Below, one piece after another: positions 14,938-23,718 of a DNA stretch of 36,698 nucleotides. Every line of letters begins with the position of its first letter. Position 1 is the first letter of the stretch. Made by a program: the position numbers and the translations under genes. Source of the DNA: an uncultured SAR86 cluster bacterium. Its GTDB lineage: Bacteria > Pseudomonadota > Gammaproteobacteria > Magnimaribacterales > D2472. The notes below the pieces were generated by a model. That model saw only the letters and a list, made by a program, of their open reading frames with translations. It was not told the DNA's origin and did not search any database. The stretch lies in NCBI GenBank assembly GCA_902511575.1, contig CABXFU010000012.1, positions 1 through 36,698 of the forward strand. Direction: 5' to 3'.

Positions 14938-15950
14938 ATGCTCTCTTGTAAGGCTTCATAATAAAGCAATTGTTTTTGATGCGAAACTTTAGATGCCTCA
15001 ACACTTGCCAATACTGAAAAGTCTATTGTCATCACCAATTTAAATATTTTCTCTAAGTAGCTCCAATGCTCCTCCAAAGAATCATATTGTTTGAAGTGCA
15101 TCAATATTTCATAATTACGATGCACGTTTATCTTTTCAAGTAATTTCAATTTTTCTGATTTGTTCTCACAGGCAATCAAATCCATCACTAGATTTAAAGA
15201 TTCCTGTATTCTTAGAAATGAGTTAGGGATTGGCAATAATGCACACAACTTAAAGTTATTTATTCTTTGCATATCAGCCCATTTAAGTTCTGGTAAATCT
15301 CCATCACAAGAAATACTCTTCAGGCCAACAAACCATGGATCGGTAAAATGATAATCAAGTACAGCCTTAAAAAATTCATTACTAAACTTGTTTTCAAGAG
15401 CTTTTTTAGTTTCCATCCAAACTCTTTCCCGTGACAGGTCTTTCAATTCGTTCGAAGCAACAATCTTTTCAAAATAAACCTCTGTTTCCTCATGAAGATT
15501 AAAGTCATGGAGTCGTTCATATGCTTTGAATCTTGCAAACCGTAGGACTCTAAGAGGGTCTTCTTCAAAAGCAGGTGAGGTGTGTTTGAATTTCTTGTTC
15601 TGTAAATCTAGCCTTCCTGCAAAAGGATCAATGATATTCCCATTCTCATCTTTGGCTATTGAATTAATTGTGAAATCTCTTCGCTTTAAATCGTCTTCAA
15701 GAGTGACGCTTGAATCAAAATAAAATTCAAAACCTTTATAACCAACACCAGACTTTCTTTCAGTTCTAGCCAAGGCATATTCCTCATTAGTTTCTGGATG
15801 TAAAAAAACTGGAAAATCTTTACCTATTGGTTTGAAACCATTTGCTACCATTTCTTCAGGGTTGGAATTTACTACAACCCAATCACGATCCTTGGGTTCA
15901 GCCCCAAGCAACTCGTCTCTTACTGACCCGCCAACTTGAAAAATTTTCAT
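14934..15950 (-). CDS. cca: CCA tRNA nucleotidyltransferase, without HD domain
   Basis: Adds or repairs the 3' CCA of tRNAs without a template. The 338-residue protein starts FQVGGSVRDELLG (4-16); the metal carboxylates D21/D23 lie in KDRDWVVV; LKRRDFTINSIA, the IDPFAGRLDLQNKKFKH block and EEDPLRVLRFARF are the neck and nucleotide-selection motifs of class II enzymes. E. coli Cca is 412 residues and carries a C-terminal HD phosphohydrolase; here the protein ends about 75 residues earlier and no HD motif is seen, so only the transferase is expected. It sits 1 base after apaH and overlaps folM by 4 bases. Confidence 0.95.
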   Translation of the reverse strand: MKIFQVGGSVRDELLGAEPKDRDWVVVNSNPEEMVANGFKPIGKDFPVFLHPETNEEYALARTERKSGVGYKGFEFYFDSSVTLEDDLKRRDFTINSIAKDENGNIIDPFAGRLDLQNKKFKHTSPAFEEDPLRVLRFARFKAYERLHDFNLHEETEVYFEKIVASNELKDLSRERVWMETKKALENKFSNEFFKAVLDYHFTDPWFVGLKSISCDGDLPELKWADMQRINNFKLCALLPIPNSFLRIQESLNLVMDLIACENKSEKLKLLEKINVHRNYEILMHFKQYDSLEEHWSYLEKIFKLVMTIDFSVLASVEASKVSHQKQLLYYEALQESI

Positions 15951-15951
15951 G

Positions 15952-16755
15952 CTAATACTGTACCGAAATTTTTTCTAAATCATCAATCCTTAGGGCTGTA
16001 AGCCTGTCTTTCCAAACGCACCCAGTATCTAAACCAATAAAGTGAGGGTTATTGGTTTGACCAGTTAAAGATGCCCAATGACCAAATACATAATATTGGT
16101 TCATTCTTTGATAGGATTCAGAATCATAATTAAACCAAGGTTTAAAACCTTCTCGGGCTTTTGCACTTGTATTCTTTAAGTCCAGACTTGCGGCATTGCC
16201 CAGAAATCTCATTCTAGTTAAATAGTTAATAATAACTCGATACCTATCATTGCCTTCCAACGATTCATTCCAGGTATTTGGATCATCTCCCCACATGGTC
16301 CGGAGTATTTTAGATGCATTTTCAGTCAGCGCCATTGAAACTTCTTCTGCCAGTTCACATGCTTTTTCTATAGGCCAAATTTCAGGAATCCCCGCATGCG
16401 TAATAGCAAATTTATTTTGATTAGATTGATCAGAAATTTGAATGAGCAAAGGGCGTTTGATAAGCCATTCAAATATTTGCATATTATTTTCCGCATCAAC
16501 CACTGGCTTTAACTCACCTTTACCTTGATTGATGCTCATCAAGTAAAGTAAATAGAGATCATGATTACCCAATACAGAGGTAATATTTTTATCTGCCATG
16601 CAGTAATTTAAAACCGCAAGAGATTCCGGGCCTCTGTTCACTAGATCTCCCGTTAGGATAATTTTGTCCTTTTGGGAGTCGTAATCAATTTTATCTAATA
16701 AGTTAATCAACTGATCAAAACAGCCGTGTACATCCCCAATTACATATGTGCTCAT
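15952..16755 (-). CDS. apaH: Symmetrical bis(5'-nucleosyl)-tetraphosphatase
   Basis: Hydrolyses Ap4A to two ADP and also removes Np4 caps from RNA. The 267-residue protein has the metallophosphatase motifs GDVHGCFDQL (7-16), TGDLVNRGPES and LGNHDLYLL, and FITHAGIP-type block FAITHAGIPEIWP and GLDTGCVW near the C-terminus. Length is near the E. coli value (280). It follows rsmA with no gap; the small apaG gene, which separates these two in most gammaproteobacteria, is missing here. Confidence 0.96.
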   Translation of the reverse strand: MSTYVIGDVHGCFDQLINLLDKIDYDSQKDKIILTGDLVNRGPESLAVLNYCMADKNITSVLGNHDLYLLYLMSINQGKGELKPVVDAENNMQIFEWLIKRPLLIQISDQSNQNKFAITHAGIPEIWPIEKACELAEEVSMALTENASKILRTMWGDDPNTWNESLEGNDRYRVIINYLTRMRFLGNAASLDLKNTSAKAREGFKPWFNYDSESYQRMNQYYVFGHWASLTGQTNNPHFIGLDTGCVWKDRLTALRIDDLEKISVQY

Positions 16756-17523
16756 CTATATATCTATGGTTTGAAAAACTGAAATAAAATCGTCAATAGA
16801 TAATTCCTCTGCTCTTGCAAGGGGATTAATCTTCAGCTTTTCAAAATCAATTTCTAATTTTTTAAGATTATTTTTAATTCCTTTTCTTTTATTAGCAAAA
16901 GATAGGTCAACTAAATTTGAAAACCCTAAAAATTCATTTAGAGCAATCATTGGATTAGCTCGTGGGATGAGCCTGATAAATGACGATTGAACTTTGGGTC
17001 TAATATCAAAGGATTCAGGGGGGACATCAAACAAAATAGCTGTTTCAAACAATGCAGCAATTTTTACCCCAAGCCTGCCCCAATCCCCATAATGATTTGA
17101 AGCACAGATCCTTTGCGCCACTTCCTTTTGGACTAAAAAATGCATATCTTCAATTCCATTCAAGTAATTGATTAACTTAAGAATTATTTGTGTAGAAATA
17201 TTGTATGGAAGATTCCCAACGACTCTATGCTTGGTTTTGTGTAAAAATTCTAGAGGCTCTTTTAGCACGTCACCGTGAATAAATTCATGCTCAGTTTTTG
17301 TGAATCTTTCTGAGAGGGCGATGATATTTTTTTGATCAAGATCCATAGCTATTATTTTTCTATTGTGACCCATCAAGTGATCGGTTAGGGCTCCTGTTCC
17401 AGGGCCAATCTCGAAAAAAATATTATTTTTTTGAGGGCTGATTGCTCTTTCTATTTCAAATAAAATAACTGGATCAATCAAATAGTTTTGACCCAACCTT
17501 CGTCTATGTGCTCTATCATTCAT
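16756..17523 (-). CDS. rsmA: 16S rRNA m6,2A1518/A1519 dimethyltransferase
   Basis: Dimethylates two adenines in the terminal 16S rRNA helix, a late check in 30S assembly (KsgA). The 255-residue protein shows LGQNYLID near the start, the SAM loop FFEIGPGTGALTDHL (about 36-50), acidic LVIAMD-type block KIIAMD, and the target-base motif NLPYNIST. The start was set at ATG 17523, overlapping the pdxA stop by one base (TGATG), rather than a TTG one codon upstream. Length fits the family (E. coli 273, slightly shorter here). It sits in the conserved surA-pdxA-rsmA order. Confidence 0.96.
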   Translation of the reverse strand: MNDRAHRRRLGQNYLIDPVILFEIERAISPQKNNIFFEIGPGTGALTDHLMGHNRKIIAMDLDQKNIIALSERFTKTEHEFIHGDVLKEPLEFLHKTKHRVVGNLPYNISTQIILKLINYLNGIEDMHFLVQKEVAQRICASNHYGDWGRLGVKIAALFETAILFDVPPESFDIRPKVQSSFIRLIPRANPMIALNEFLGFSNLVDLSFANKRKGIKNNLKKLEIDFEKLKINPLARAEELSIDDFISVFQTIDI

Positions 17524-18506
17524 CAAAGCTGAATTTCTGCTGATTTAATTGCCTCTTTGATTGATCCAAGATTTGGCTTCATTTTTCCAGCAATATCTAA
17601 TGCTGTTCCGTGATCTACAGATGTTCTTACAATTGATGTTCCTAGTGTGATATTTACCGCTTCGCCAAAACTTAAGGCTTTTAAAACTGGTAGGGCTTGA
17701 TCATGATACATTGCAAGGTATGCATCAGTTGTATTTAATTTTTTTTTATTAAAGGCTGTATCAGCTGAAATTGCATATGACGCATTTATACCTATATCTC
17801 TGCAAATTTGAACTGCTGGATTAATTATTTTGATCTCTTCTGCCCCAATTTTTCCATCCTCACCAGCATGAGGGTTTAATCCAAGTACAGTTATTGCTGG
17901 ATGCTTAATTTTAAATTTTGTTTTTAAGCCCAAATGCAAGATTTTGATTATCTCAACCAATTTTGATTTCTTAATATTTTTTGGAACTTCTGTTAATGGA
18001 ATATGAGTGGTCGCAAGCGCAACTTTAATTTTTTTTGAAGAGAGAAGCATGACCACATGATTGGACCGTGTTTTCTTTTTAATCCACTCGGTATGACCTT
18101 GGAAACTTTTAAATCCTCCATCAATAATATTGCTTTTTTGGATTGGCCCTGTGACCAAGCCAACTTTTTTATTTTTTAGGCTCTGCGCAATTCCAAAATT
18201 GAGATTATCTAAAATATATTTTGAATTTTTTGGGTTTAGAGTGCCAGGTGATAAATCTTTGCATTTTCCAGCTTGAATGAATTGCACTGTACCTAGTCTA
18301 TTTGCCTTTGCTGCTTTCAAGCTTTGAATTTCAGTAAAATTGATATTTAGGTTTAGAATCTTAGACCTTGATTCTAATAAATCTATATCAACAATACAGA
18401 CTAGAGGGGACTCCATGCCTTGCCAGAATTTTGATTTTGATAGGTAAAGAATTAAATCAATACCTATTCCTGCTGGCTCACCATGAGAGTAGAGGAGTCG
18501 CTTCAA
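17523..18506 (-). CDS. pdxA: 4-hydroxythreonine-4-phosphate dehydrogenase
   Basis: Oxidises 4-phosphohydroxy-L-threonine in the DXP-dependent route to pyridoxal phosphate. The 327-residue protein has GEPAGIGIDLI at the start, VTGPIQKSNI, QGHTEWI with a metal His, GLNPHAGEDGKIG and YHDQALPVLK with another metal His, and TSVDHGTALDIAGK near the end. Length fits (E. coli 329). The start is TTG at 18506, sharing TTGA with the surA stop; no ATG precedes GEPAGIG. Coupling to surA by a 4-base overlap. Confidence 0.95.
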   Translation of the reverse strand: MKRLLYSHGEPAGIGIDLILYLSKSKFWQGMESPLVCIVDIDLLESRSKILNLNINFTEIQSLKAAKANRLGTVQFIQAGKCKDLSPGTLNPKNSKYILDNLNFGIAQSLKNKKVGLVTGPIQKSNIIDGGFKSFQGHTEWIKKKTRSNHVVMLLSSKKIKVALATTHIPLTEVPKNIKKSKLVEIIKILHLGLKTKFKIKHPAITVLGLNPHAGEDGKIGAEEIKIINPAVQICRDIGINASYAISADTAFNKKKLNTTDAYLAMYHDQALPVLKALSFGEAVNITLGTSIVRTSVDHGTALDIAGKMKPNLGSIKEAIKSAEIQL

Positions 18507-19747
18507 TCTAGCTCTTTAAATTCTATAAATGCTTCAGCTCTTGTAGTACGAAGAGAATTTTCTAGTTCTTCATCAAATTTTCTTGCAAACAAAATACCAT
18601 AGGCTCTGTCTTTAATAACTTCTTCAGTTAAGTCTTCCGTTCTAGTCTCGAGTACCTGAAGAAAATGAAAGCCAAATTCGGATTCAAAAACAGGGGAGAT
18701 TTCATTGACTGGAGATTCAATCATCATTTTTTCAAAAGCTGGAGCAGTTTTACCTAGGCTAAGCCAATCCAAATCACCACCTCGGCTAGCTGAACCTGGA
18801 TCTTCAGAATATTCTTTAGCTAACAAACTAAAATCCTCTCCACTTACAACCCTTGCTCTCACTTCTTCTAGTTCTTTTTTTGTAAAAGTTTCGTCTCTTA
18901 GTTTTGTTGTCATCATTAATATATGGCGGACATTCCATTGATCTTCAAAACGGACAAGATCTCCTCGTTTATCTTCAAGTTTTAGTATGAAGTAACCTGA
19001 GCCACCCTTTAATGGAGGAGAGATGTATCCTTTTTTCTTATTTTTAAGAGCATCTGCAAATAGACTTGGCAGATCAGCAAGATTTCTCCAACCCATTTCA
19101 CCGCCAGATGAGGCATTGCTGCTTGTCGAATTTTCTTTCGCTAGATTTGCAAAATCAGCACCATTCTCTATGTCCATTAGTAATGAGTTAGCTTTGTTTT
19201 GATCTGAAACAAGAATTTGACGCACAAATAATTCAGGAGATAGCTCTTTAACAGCCCCTTCAGTAGCTAAGAAGCCATCTAATTCTTGTTCAGTAATATC
19301 CACCTCTCTTCCCACTTTACCTCTTTGAACTCTCTGAATAATCATCTCTTTTCTGACTTGTGATCTTAGTTCCTCATAAGATTCACCCTCTGCTTCAAGC
19401 GTTTCAATAAATCTTTCAAGAGACAATCCATTACTTTGCGCAATATTTTCAAATGCTTGATTTAATTCTCCATCACCAACTCTAATTCCAGCCTGTCTTC
19501 CCATTTGTAATTGCAGTTCTTCAATAATTAGTCGCTCTTGCACTTGTTCTAACATCACCTCTTGAGGTGGCATTGGAGCACCTTGCTCTTGATATCTTGT
19601 TTTAATATTTTCAAGCATGTTATTAACTTGTGATTCGAGGACAACTCCTTCCCCTACAATAATTGCAACCCTATCCAAAACTTCAATTTTGGCGCTCACT
19701 GGAAGAGTCAGCAGGATCGTCAGGGCTATGTATATATTTTTTTTCAT
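18503..19747 (-). CDS. surA: Periplasmic chaperone/peptidyl-prolyl isomerase SurA
   Basis: Escorts outer-membrane proteins such as LptD and porins through the periplasm. The 414-residue protein opens with a signal peptide (MKKNIYIALTILLTLPVSA), then the chaperone N-domain with DRVAIIVGEGVVLESQV and ERLIIEELQLQMGRQAGI. Two parvulin domains follow: about 170-265 (FVRQILVSD, GGEMGWRNLADLP) and about 275-385 (VRHILMMTT, GGDLDWLSLG, FGFHFLQVLE). An ATG two codons upstream is possible; I chose the one that begins MKK. It lies 82 bases after lptD, its main client, on the same strand. No clear ribosome binding site or promoter stands out in that gap. Confidence 0.95.
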   Translation of the reverse strand: MKKNIYIALTILLTLPVSAKIEVLDRVAIIVGEGVVLESQVNNMLENIKTRYQEQGAPMPPQEVMLEQVQERLIIEELQLQMGRQAGIRVGDGELNQAFENIAQSNGLSLERFIETLEAEGESYEELRSQVRKEMIIQRVQRGKVGREVDITEQELDGFLATEGAVKELSPELFVRQILVSDQNKANSLLMDIENGADFANLAKENSTSSNASSGGEMGWRNLADLPSLFADALKNKKKGYISPPLKGGSGYFILKLEDKRGDLVRFEDQWNVRHILMMTTKLRDETFTKKELEEVRARVVSGEDFSLLAKEYSEDPGSASRGGDLDWLSLGKTAPAFEKMMIESPVNEISPVFESEFGFHFLQVLETRTEDLTEEVIKDRAYGILFARKFDEELENSLRTTRAEAFIEFKELD

Positions 19748-19829
19748 AATCATTATTGTACTTAATTAAATGTTTGCACAGGTATTGAACAAAAAGAATA
19801 TTTTCTACTAGCTAAGACACTTTATTTCA

Positions 19830-22151
19830 TCAAAGGTTCGAAAAAGCATTAGAGAAAAACTGATTAATCCTTTTGTTTCCTCCCGTCAGTCCCTTGAGCT
19901 CAAACTCAAAATTTATTCTACTTTTGTTTTCGATAGAAATCATTTTATCCCAACTTGCATCATCAAATTGCATAGACTTAAAATTAAGAAGATTATATTT
20001 AGACAATCTTTTATCTGATGCATAAATTTTAAAGGCTATACAGCAGTTCTCATATCCAAAACCAAAATAACTCTCTAAATTTTTCTTTGAATCTAAATCC
20101 TTGCTTATTCCACCAATGAATTTATAGCCTCCATGCATTATTCTTTCAATTGAAAATTCTGCATAGTCTATTTCACTTACAGTATGCAATAGAGGAATAT
20201 TGCTTTGAAAGTTTCTTGAAAATGTTAAACGTGTTTCCGGAAGCTGAATGTCTACTCCTGTTTGACCAAAATTGAGTGTATTTCTTTTCTGGGAGTAGTT
20301 AGCCTTAACAAATGCTCGAAGAGTCTGATTTTCAAATGATAGATGCGTGCCAATTTGGCTATCTTTTCCAATGGGCTTGTCCAACATCGAATTAATGACC
20401 TGACTTTCTTTCAATTCATTTTTTTTGATTATCTGGAAATTTATTGCTGAGTTATTTTTTATTCTTTTTTGCCACTTTAATCTTGCAAGTAAAAACTCAG
20501 TATCAGGCATTCTATCTTTACCAAAAAAATATCTTGCATTAAGTCTATTAAAGTTTCCAAGATTGCGTTGGTGAAGGTCAAAAATAGGATCCATGGATTG
20601 ATCTTTATAATTTGTTTTTTGATATATAAACTCAGGCATCAGCAATGAGAAGCTACCTATAGATGAGCTTCTTAATAAAGATGAAATTTTGATTTTAATT
20701 GAAGGGATTGAAGTAGATTGGGTATTTATCTCTTTATCATCAAGGTTATATTTTTTATGTAAAAATAATCCATCTATTGATACGTCAAAATACTGAAAGC
20801 CATGAAGAGTTTCTGCTCCAATTTCTGTGATGAACCTTTTTCCACTCTGATGAATTCTATGGTTATTAAAAGGTAAATGCTGATTATTATTAATATCAAA
20901 GTTTGCATAATTTGCTCTAGCAAAATATGAAAATGAAGAGCCATATTGTTTATACTCCAGATTTAATTCGGGCTTTTTAATATACCCATTAGTTATAAAT
21001 GGATTTAAGCTTTGAAAACCTTCTCTCATAATGCTAAGTGACAAATTGTTAACCAGCATACTCATTGATACAGATTGCGTCAGATAATGATCTCTTTGAT
21101 TGGCTATGTTTGTCAGACTAGAAGGTAAATCAAGCAATACCATTGAGTCAGATGATTTAGCCCAATCAATAGAAGTTTCAATATTGGTAAAGCTTCTATT
21201 TTCTTTTATTCGAAATGCCCATCTTTCATTGTCATCTCGATCATGATCTTTTTTGAATTCTTTATCTTTTGGAAAAAATAGCAAATCTAAATAATTTACT
21301 GCACCTGAATTTGATTTAGTTAAATATCTATAATTTCCTTCAAAACCTATACCTCTATCTTTTAGAGCTCTTGGAGCAATCGTGAGATCAGAGGTATCAG
21401 ATAGCACCCAAAAGTAAGGTACAAAAAGATCAGCTCCATCAGATGTAAGGCTTAGTTCAGGTTCTAGGAAGCCACTTAACCTCTTGGTTGTTGCAGGGAA
21501 GGGCAAATAAGGGAGTTTTAAAATTGTTCTATCAAGCACTTTTAGACTTAGATCCTCAATGTACCCACGATCTGTCTCTTCATTTATATTGATAGACTCA
21601 GCTTTGATTTCCCAGCCCACTGAGACATCATTGCAAGAGCTAAGACTAGCATTTTTAAATATAAGGTTTTGGCCTAAATTACCAGTCAAGGATTGATAAT
21701 CAATTAATAAATTTCTATCTCTTAAGTAAGCTTTTCCATGATCAAGTTCTAACTCGCCAGAATCTTTTGCTAGAGAGCCGCTTAAAAATTTAAAATAATT
21801 ATTAGAATGATAAATATCCCCATTCTTAATATCTTTAATAACGTTCTGATTTTGAAGATAAGTAGCGCTAGAGGCCTGAATTTGCCCATCATTTAAGGTA
21901 ATCAACACATTATTATCAAGTGAAATATCTCCGTTTGATTGAATATCTATTGTTCCAGCATCAATAGAATCAGATGCATAGTTATTAATTAGTTTTGGAT
22001 AAGCTGCATTAGCGCAACCTTGAAATTGCTCCTGCGTTAGTGAGTTTAATTGATCAAGTGAGGCTGCGCTTGCTTGCATAACTGAAAATAAACCCAGGAG
22101 AAATACAAACTTCTTGGTAGAGTTATGTTTTGGTCCTTTAAATTTCAACAA
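19830..22151 (-). CDS. lptD: LPS-assembly outer-membrane protein LptD
   Basis: The beta-barrel that inserts LPS into the outer leaflet, partnered by LptE. The 773-residue protein has a signal peptide (about 11-30, FVFLLGLFSVMQASA), a periplasmic OstA/LptA-like domain (about 60-190, with GDIYHSNNYFKFLSGS and GHFE-like repeats degenerate), then a long barrel region rich in aromatic alternating strands. Four cysteines are conserved in pattern: C46, C173 and the pair C703-C704. These match the disulfide scheme that gates E. coli LptD maturation. The start codon is TTG, with no better in-frame start before the signal; the assignment of start is moderate. It begins 8 bases after the DsbA-fold gene and precedes surA. 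Confidence 0.92.
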   Translation of the reverse strand: MLKFKGPKHNSTKKFVFLLGLFSVMQASAASLDQLNSLTQEQFQGCANAAYPKLINNYASDSIDAGTIDIQSNGDISLDNNVLITLNDGQIQASSATYLQNQNVIKDIKNGDIYHSNNYFKFLSGSLAKDSGELELDHGKAYLRDRNLLIDYQSLTGNLGQNLIFKNASLSSCNDVSVGWEIKAESININEETDRGYIEDLSLKVLDRTILKLPYLPFPATTKRLSGFLEPELSLTSDGADLFVPYFWVLSDTSDLTIAPRALKDRGIGFEGNYRYLTKSNSGAVNYLDLLFFPKDKEFKKDHDRDDNERWAFRIKENRSFTNIETSIDWAKSSDSMVLLDLPSSLTNIANQRDHYLTQSVSMSMLVNNLSLSIMREGFQSLNPFITNGYIKKPELNLEYKQYGSSFSYFARANYANFDINNNQHLPFNNHRIHQSGKRFITEIGAETLHGFQYFDVSIDGLFLHKKYNLDDKEINTQSTSIPSIKIKISSLLRSSSIGSFSLLMPEFIYQKTNYKDQSMDPIFDLHQRNLGNFNRLNARYFFGKDRMPDTEFLLARLKWQKRIKNNSAINFQIIKKNELKESQVINSMLDKPIGKDSQIGTHLSFENQTLRAFVKANYSQKRNTLNFGQTGVDIQLPETRLTFSRNFQSNIPLLHTVSEIDYAEFSIERIMHGGYKFIGGISKDLDSKKNLESYFGFGYENCCIAFKIYASDKRLSKYNLLNFKSMQFDDASWDKMISIENKSRINFEFELKGLTGGNKRINQFFSNAFSNL

Positions 22152-22159
22152 TTAAAGCT

Positions 22160-22756
22160 TCAAGAAGCCATTTCTTTGAGTTCTCTCAAGGTGTCTTTTC
22201 CATAAAACATCTCATCTTTTACGAAAAACGTTGGAATTCCAAAAGCTCCCTTCTTAGCAGCCTCACTAGTATTGGCAATTAATTCTTCTTTAATCTCATC
22301 TTTTGCAATGCCCTCAATGACAACATCAGCATGACAATCATGCTCTGTTAATAGCGCATGAAGAGCCTCGGGGGAGTCAAGTTTAAGAGATTGTTCCCAC
22401 AGCCCACTTAAAACAATTTCAACATAAGAATCAAAAAAATCATTTTTTTGGGCAACTATTGCGCCTCTGATAAGTGAGATAGTATTGACAGGAAAATGTT
22501 CATTCATTTTAAACTTTGTGATGCCGTGTTCTCTCATAAATCTATTGAAAGCAGTATCAAATTCATATTTCATTTTATTAGGAATTTCAGCCAAGGTGAT
22601 CATAGGCGGCTGATTGTTAGATAGCTTCATGATTCCTCCAAGAAGGCAGGGCACATAGTTAAATTTTATATCATGTGTTGTTTCAAGGTTTTGAATTGCT
22701 TTATGACATAGGTAGGCATTTGGACTTGCAAAGTCAAAAATAAAATCTACATTCAT
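22160..22756 (-). CDS. DsbA-fold 2-hydroxychromene-2-carboxylate isomerase-like protein
   Basis: The 198-residue cytoplasmic protein (no signal peptide) starts MNVDFIFDFASPNAYL, the DsbA/kappa-GST-type start with Ser where thiol oxidases have CxxC. The C-terminal cis-Pro region is GAFGIPTFFVKDEMFYGKD. These are the marks of HCCA isomerases, glutathione-dependent enzymes first known in naphthalene catabolism but widespread with unknown substrates. There is no CxxC, so it is not the oxidase for LptD disulfides despite lying 8 bases upstream of lptD. ATG 22756 has GAGGAC 3-9 bases upstream, which favours it over a GTG four codons earlier. It is divergent from an SDR gene. Confidence 0.85.
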   Translation of the reverse strand: MNVDFIFDFASPNAYLCHKAIQNLETTHDIKFNYVPCLLGGIMKLSNNQPPMITLAEIPNKMKYEFDTAFNRFMREHGITKFKMNEHFPVNTISLIRGAIVAQKNDFFDSYVEIVLSGLWEQSLKLDSPEALHALLTEHDCHADVVIEGIAKDEIKEELIANTSEAAKKGAFGIPTFFVKDEMFYGKDTLRELKEMAS

Positions 22757-22859
22757 GGTCGTCCTCACTTCTAAAGCTTATAATAATCCCTTAACTTGCA
22801 TCAACCAGTATAAAAATGCAACATCAACCAATAATTATTATAAAAGTTGGAGACATAAA
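22757..22859. promoter_or_regulatory. Divergent promoter region with a 9-bp direct repeat
   Basis: The largest gap in the window, between the DsbA-fold gene (minus) and an SDR gene (plus). CATCAACCA occurs at 22799-22807 and 22822-22830, 23 bases apart. TTGCAT (22796-22801) and ATGCAA (22816-22821) form an inverted repeat between and around them. TATAAT at 22779-22784 and a TATAAA-like stretch just before the GGAG of the SDR gene are possible -10 elements. A regulator-binding site is inference. Confidence 0.4.
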
Positions 22860-23717
22860 ATGAGTTTAAAAGGTAGAGTATTATTTATTACTGGCGGCAG
22901 CAGGGGAATAGGTCTTGAAATAGGCAAAAGAGCTGCGCAAGATGGCGCAAAGGTTGTATTGGCCGCAAAAACAGCAGAACCTCATCCAAAACTTGCTGGC
23001 ACTATATACACTGCAGCAGACGAGATTGTGGCAGCGGGTGGAGAAGCATTGCCAATTATTCTTGATGTGCGTGATGAAGTTAATGTCAGGGACGCGGTTG
23101 AGCAAACCGTTAGCCATTTTGGCGGTATTGATATTTGTGTGAATAATGCATCTGCCATTTCATTGACCACTACCCCAGACACAGATATGAAAAGATATGA
23201 TTTAATGCACCAAATTAATGGTAGGGGAACATATCTTGTAAGCAAATATTGCATTCCCCATCTAAAACAATCTAATAATGCCCATATATTAAATCTAGCC
23301 CCACCTCTAGACATGAAGCCTAAATGGTTTGGTCCTCATCTAGCATACACAATGGCAAAATTTACAATGAGTATGTGTGTTTTGGGCATGGCAGAAGAAT
23401 TAAAACCAGACGGTATAGCGGTTAACGGTTTGTGGCCTAGAACTGCAATTGCAACGGCAGCGGTAAAAAATATTTTAGGCGGTGAGGAGTTAATGAATAT
23501 TTCAAGAAAACCTGAAATTATGGCCGATGCAGCGTACGAAATTTTTAATAAAAACTCAGAAGATTTTTCTGGCAATTTTTGTATAGATGATTTGGTCTTG
23601 CATGATGCTGGGGTAAAAGATTTTAGTAATTACGCTGACGTTCCCTTTGATCAGTTGGCGCTTGATTTCTTTTTACCCGATGAAACACCTTTGCCAGATG
23701 AAATAAAAAATAGCTAG
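22860..23717 (+). CDS. HSDL2-like short-chain dehydrogenase
   Basis: The 285-residue SDR has the cofactor loop TGGSRGIG (11-18), NNAS, and the active-site stretch AYTMAKFTMSM with the Tyr/Lys pair. The blocks ILNLAPPLDMKPKWFGPH and AVNGLWPRTAIATAA are those of the hydroxysteroid-dehydrogenase-like protein 2 group, thought to act on fatty-acyl or other lipid substrates; the eukaryotic SCP2 tail is absent. ATG 22860 has GGAG 9 bases upstream and starts MSLKGRVLFITGG. An in-frame start 35 codons earlier would run through the divergent promoter and lacks conservation. It is followed one base later by amgK. In Pseudomonas amgK is directly next to lptD, so this gene and the DsbA-fold gene look inserted. 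Confidence 0.85.
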   Translation: MSLKGRVLFITGGSRGIGLEIGKRAAQDGAKVVLAAKTAEPHPKLAGTIYTAADEIVAAGGEALPIILDVRDEVNVRDAVEQTVSHFGGIDICVNNASAISLTTTPDTDMKRYDLMHQINGRGTYLVSKYCIPHLKQSNNAHILNLAPPLDMKPKWFGPHLAYTMAKFTMSMCVLGMAEELKPDGIAVNGLWPRTAIATAAVKNILGGEELMNISRKPEIMADAAYEIFNKNSEDFSGNFCIDDLVLHDAGVKDFSNYADVPFDQLALDFFLPDETPLPDEIKNS

Positions 23718-23718
23718 T

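Noticed and set aside
22160-22756. DsbA-fold gene next to lptD as a disulfide oxidase for LptD
   Set aside because: No CxxC and no signal peptide; the N-terminal motif is that of HCCA isomerases.
22982-23314. Minus-strand open frame of 110 codons opposite the HSDL2-like SDR
   Set aside because: Antisense to a strongly motif-supported SDR; the sequence looks like a reversed-frame translation with no recognisable domain.
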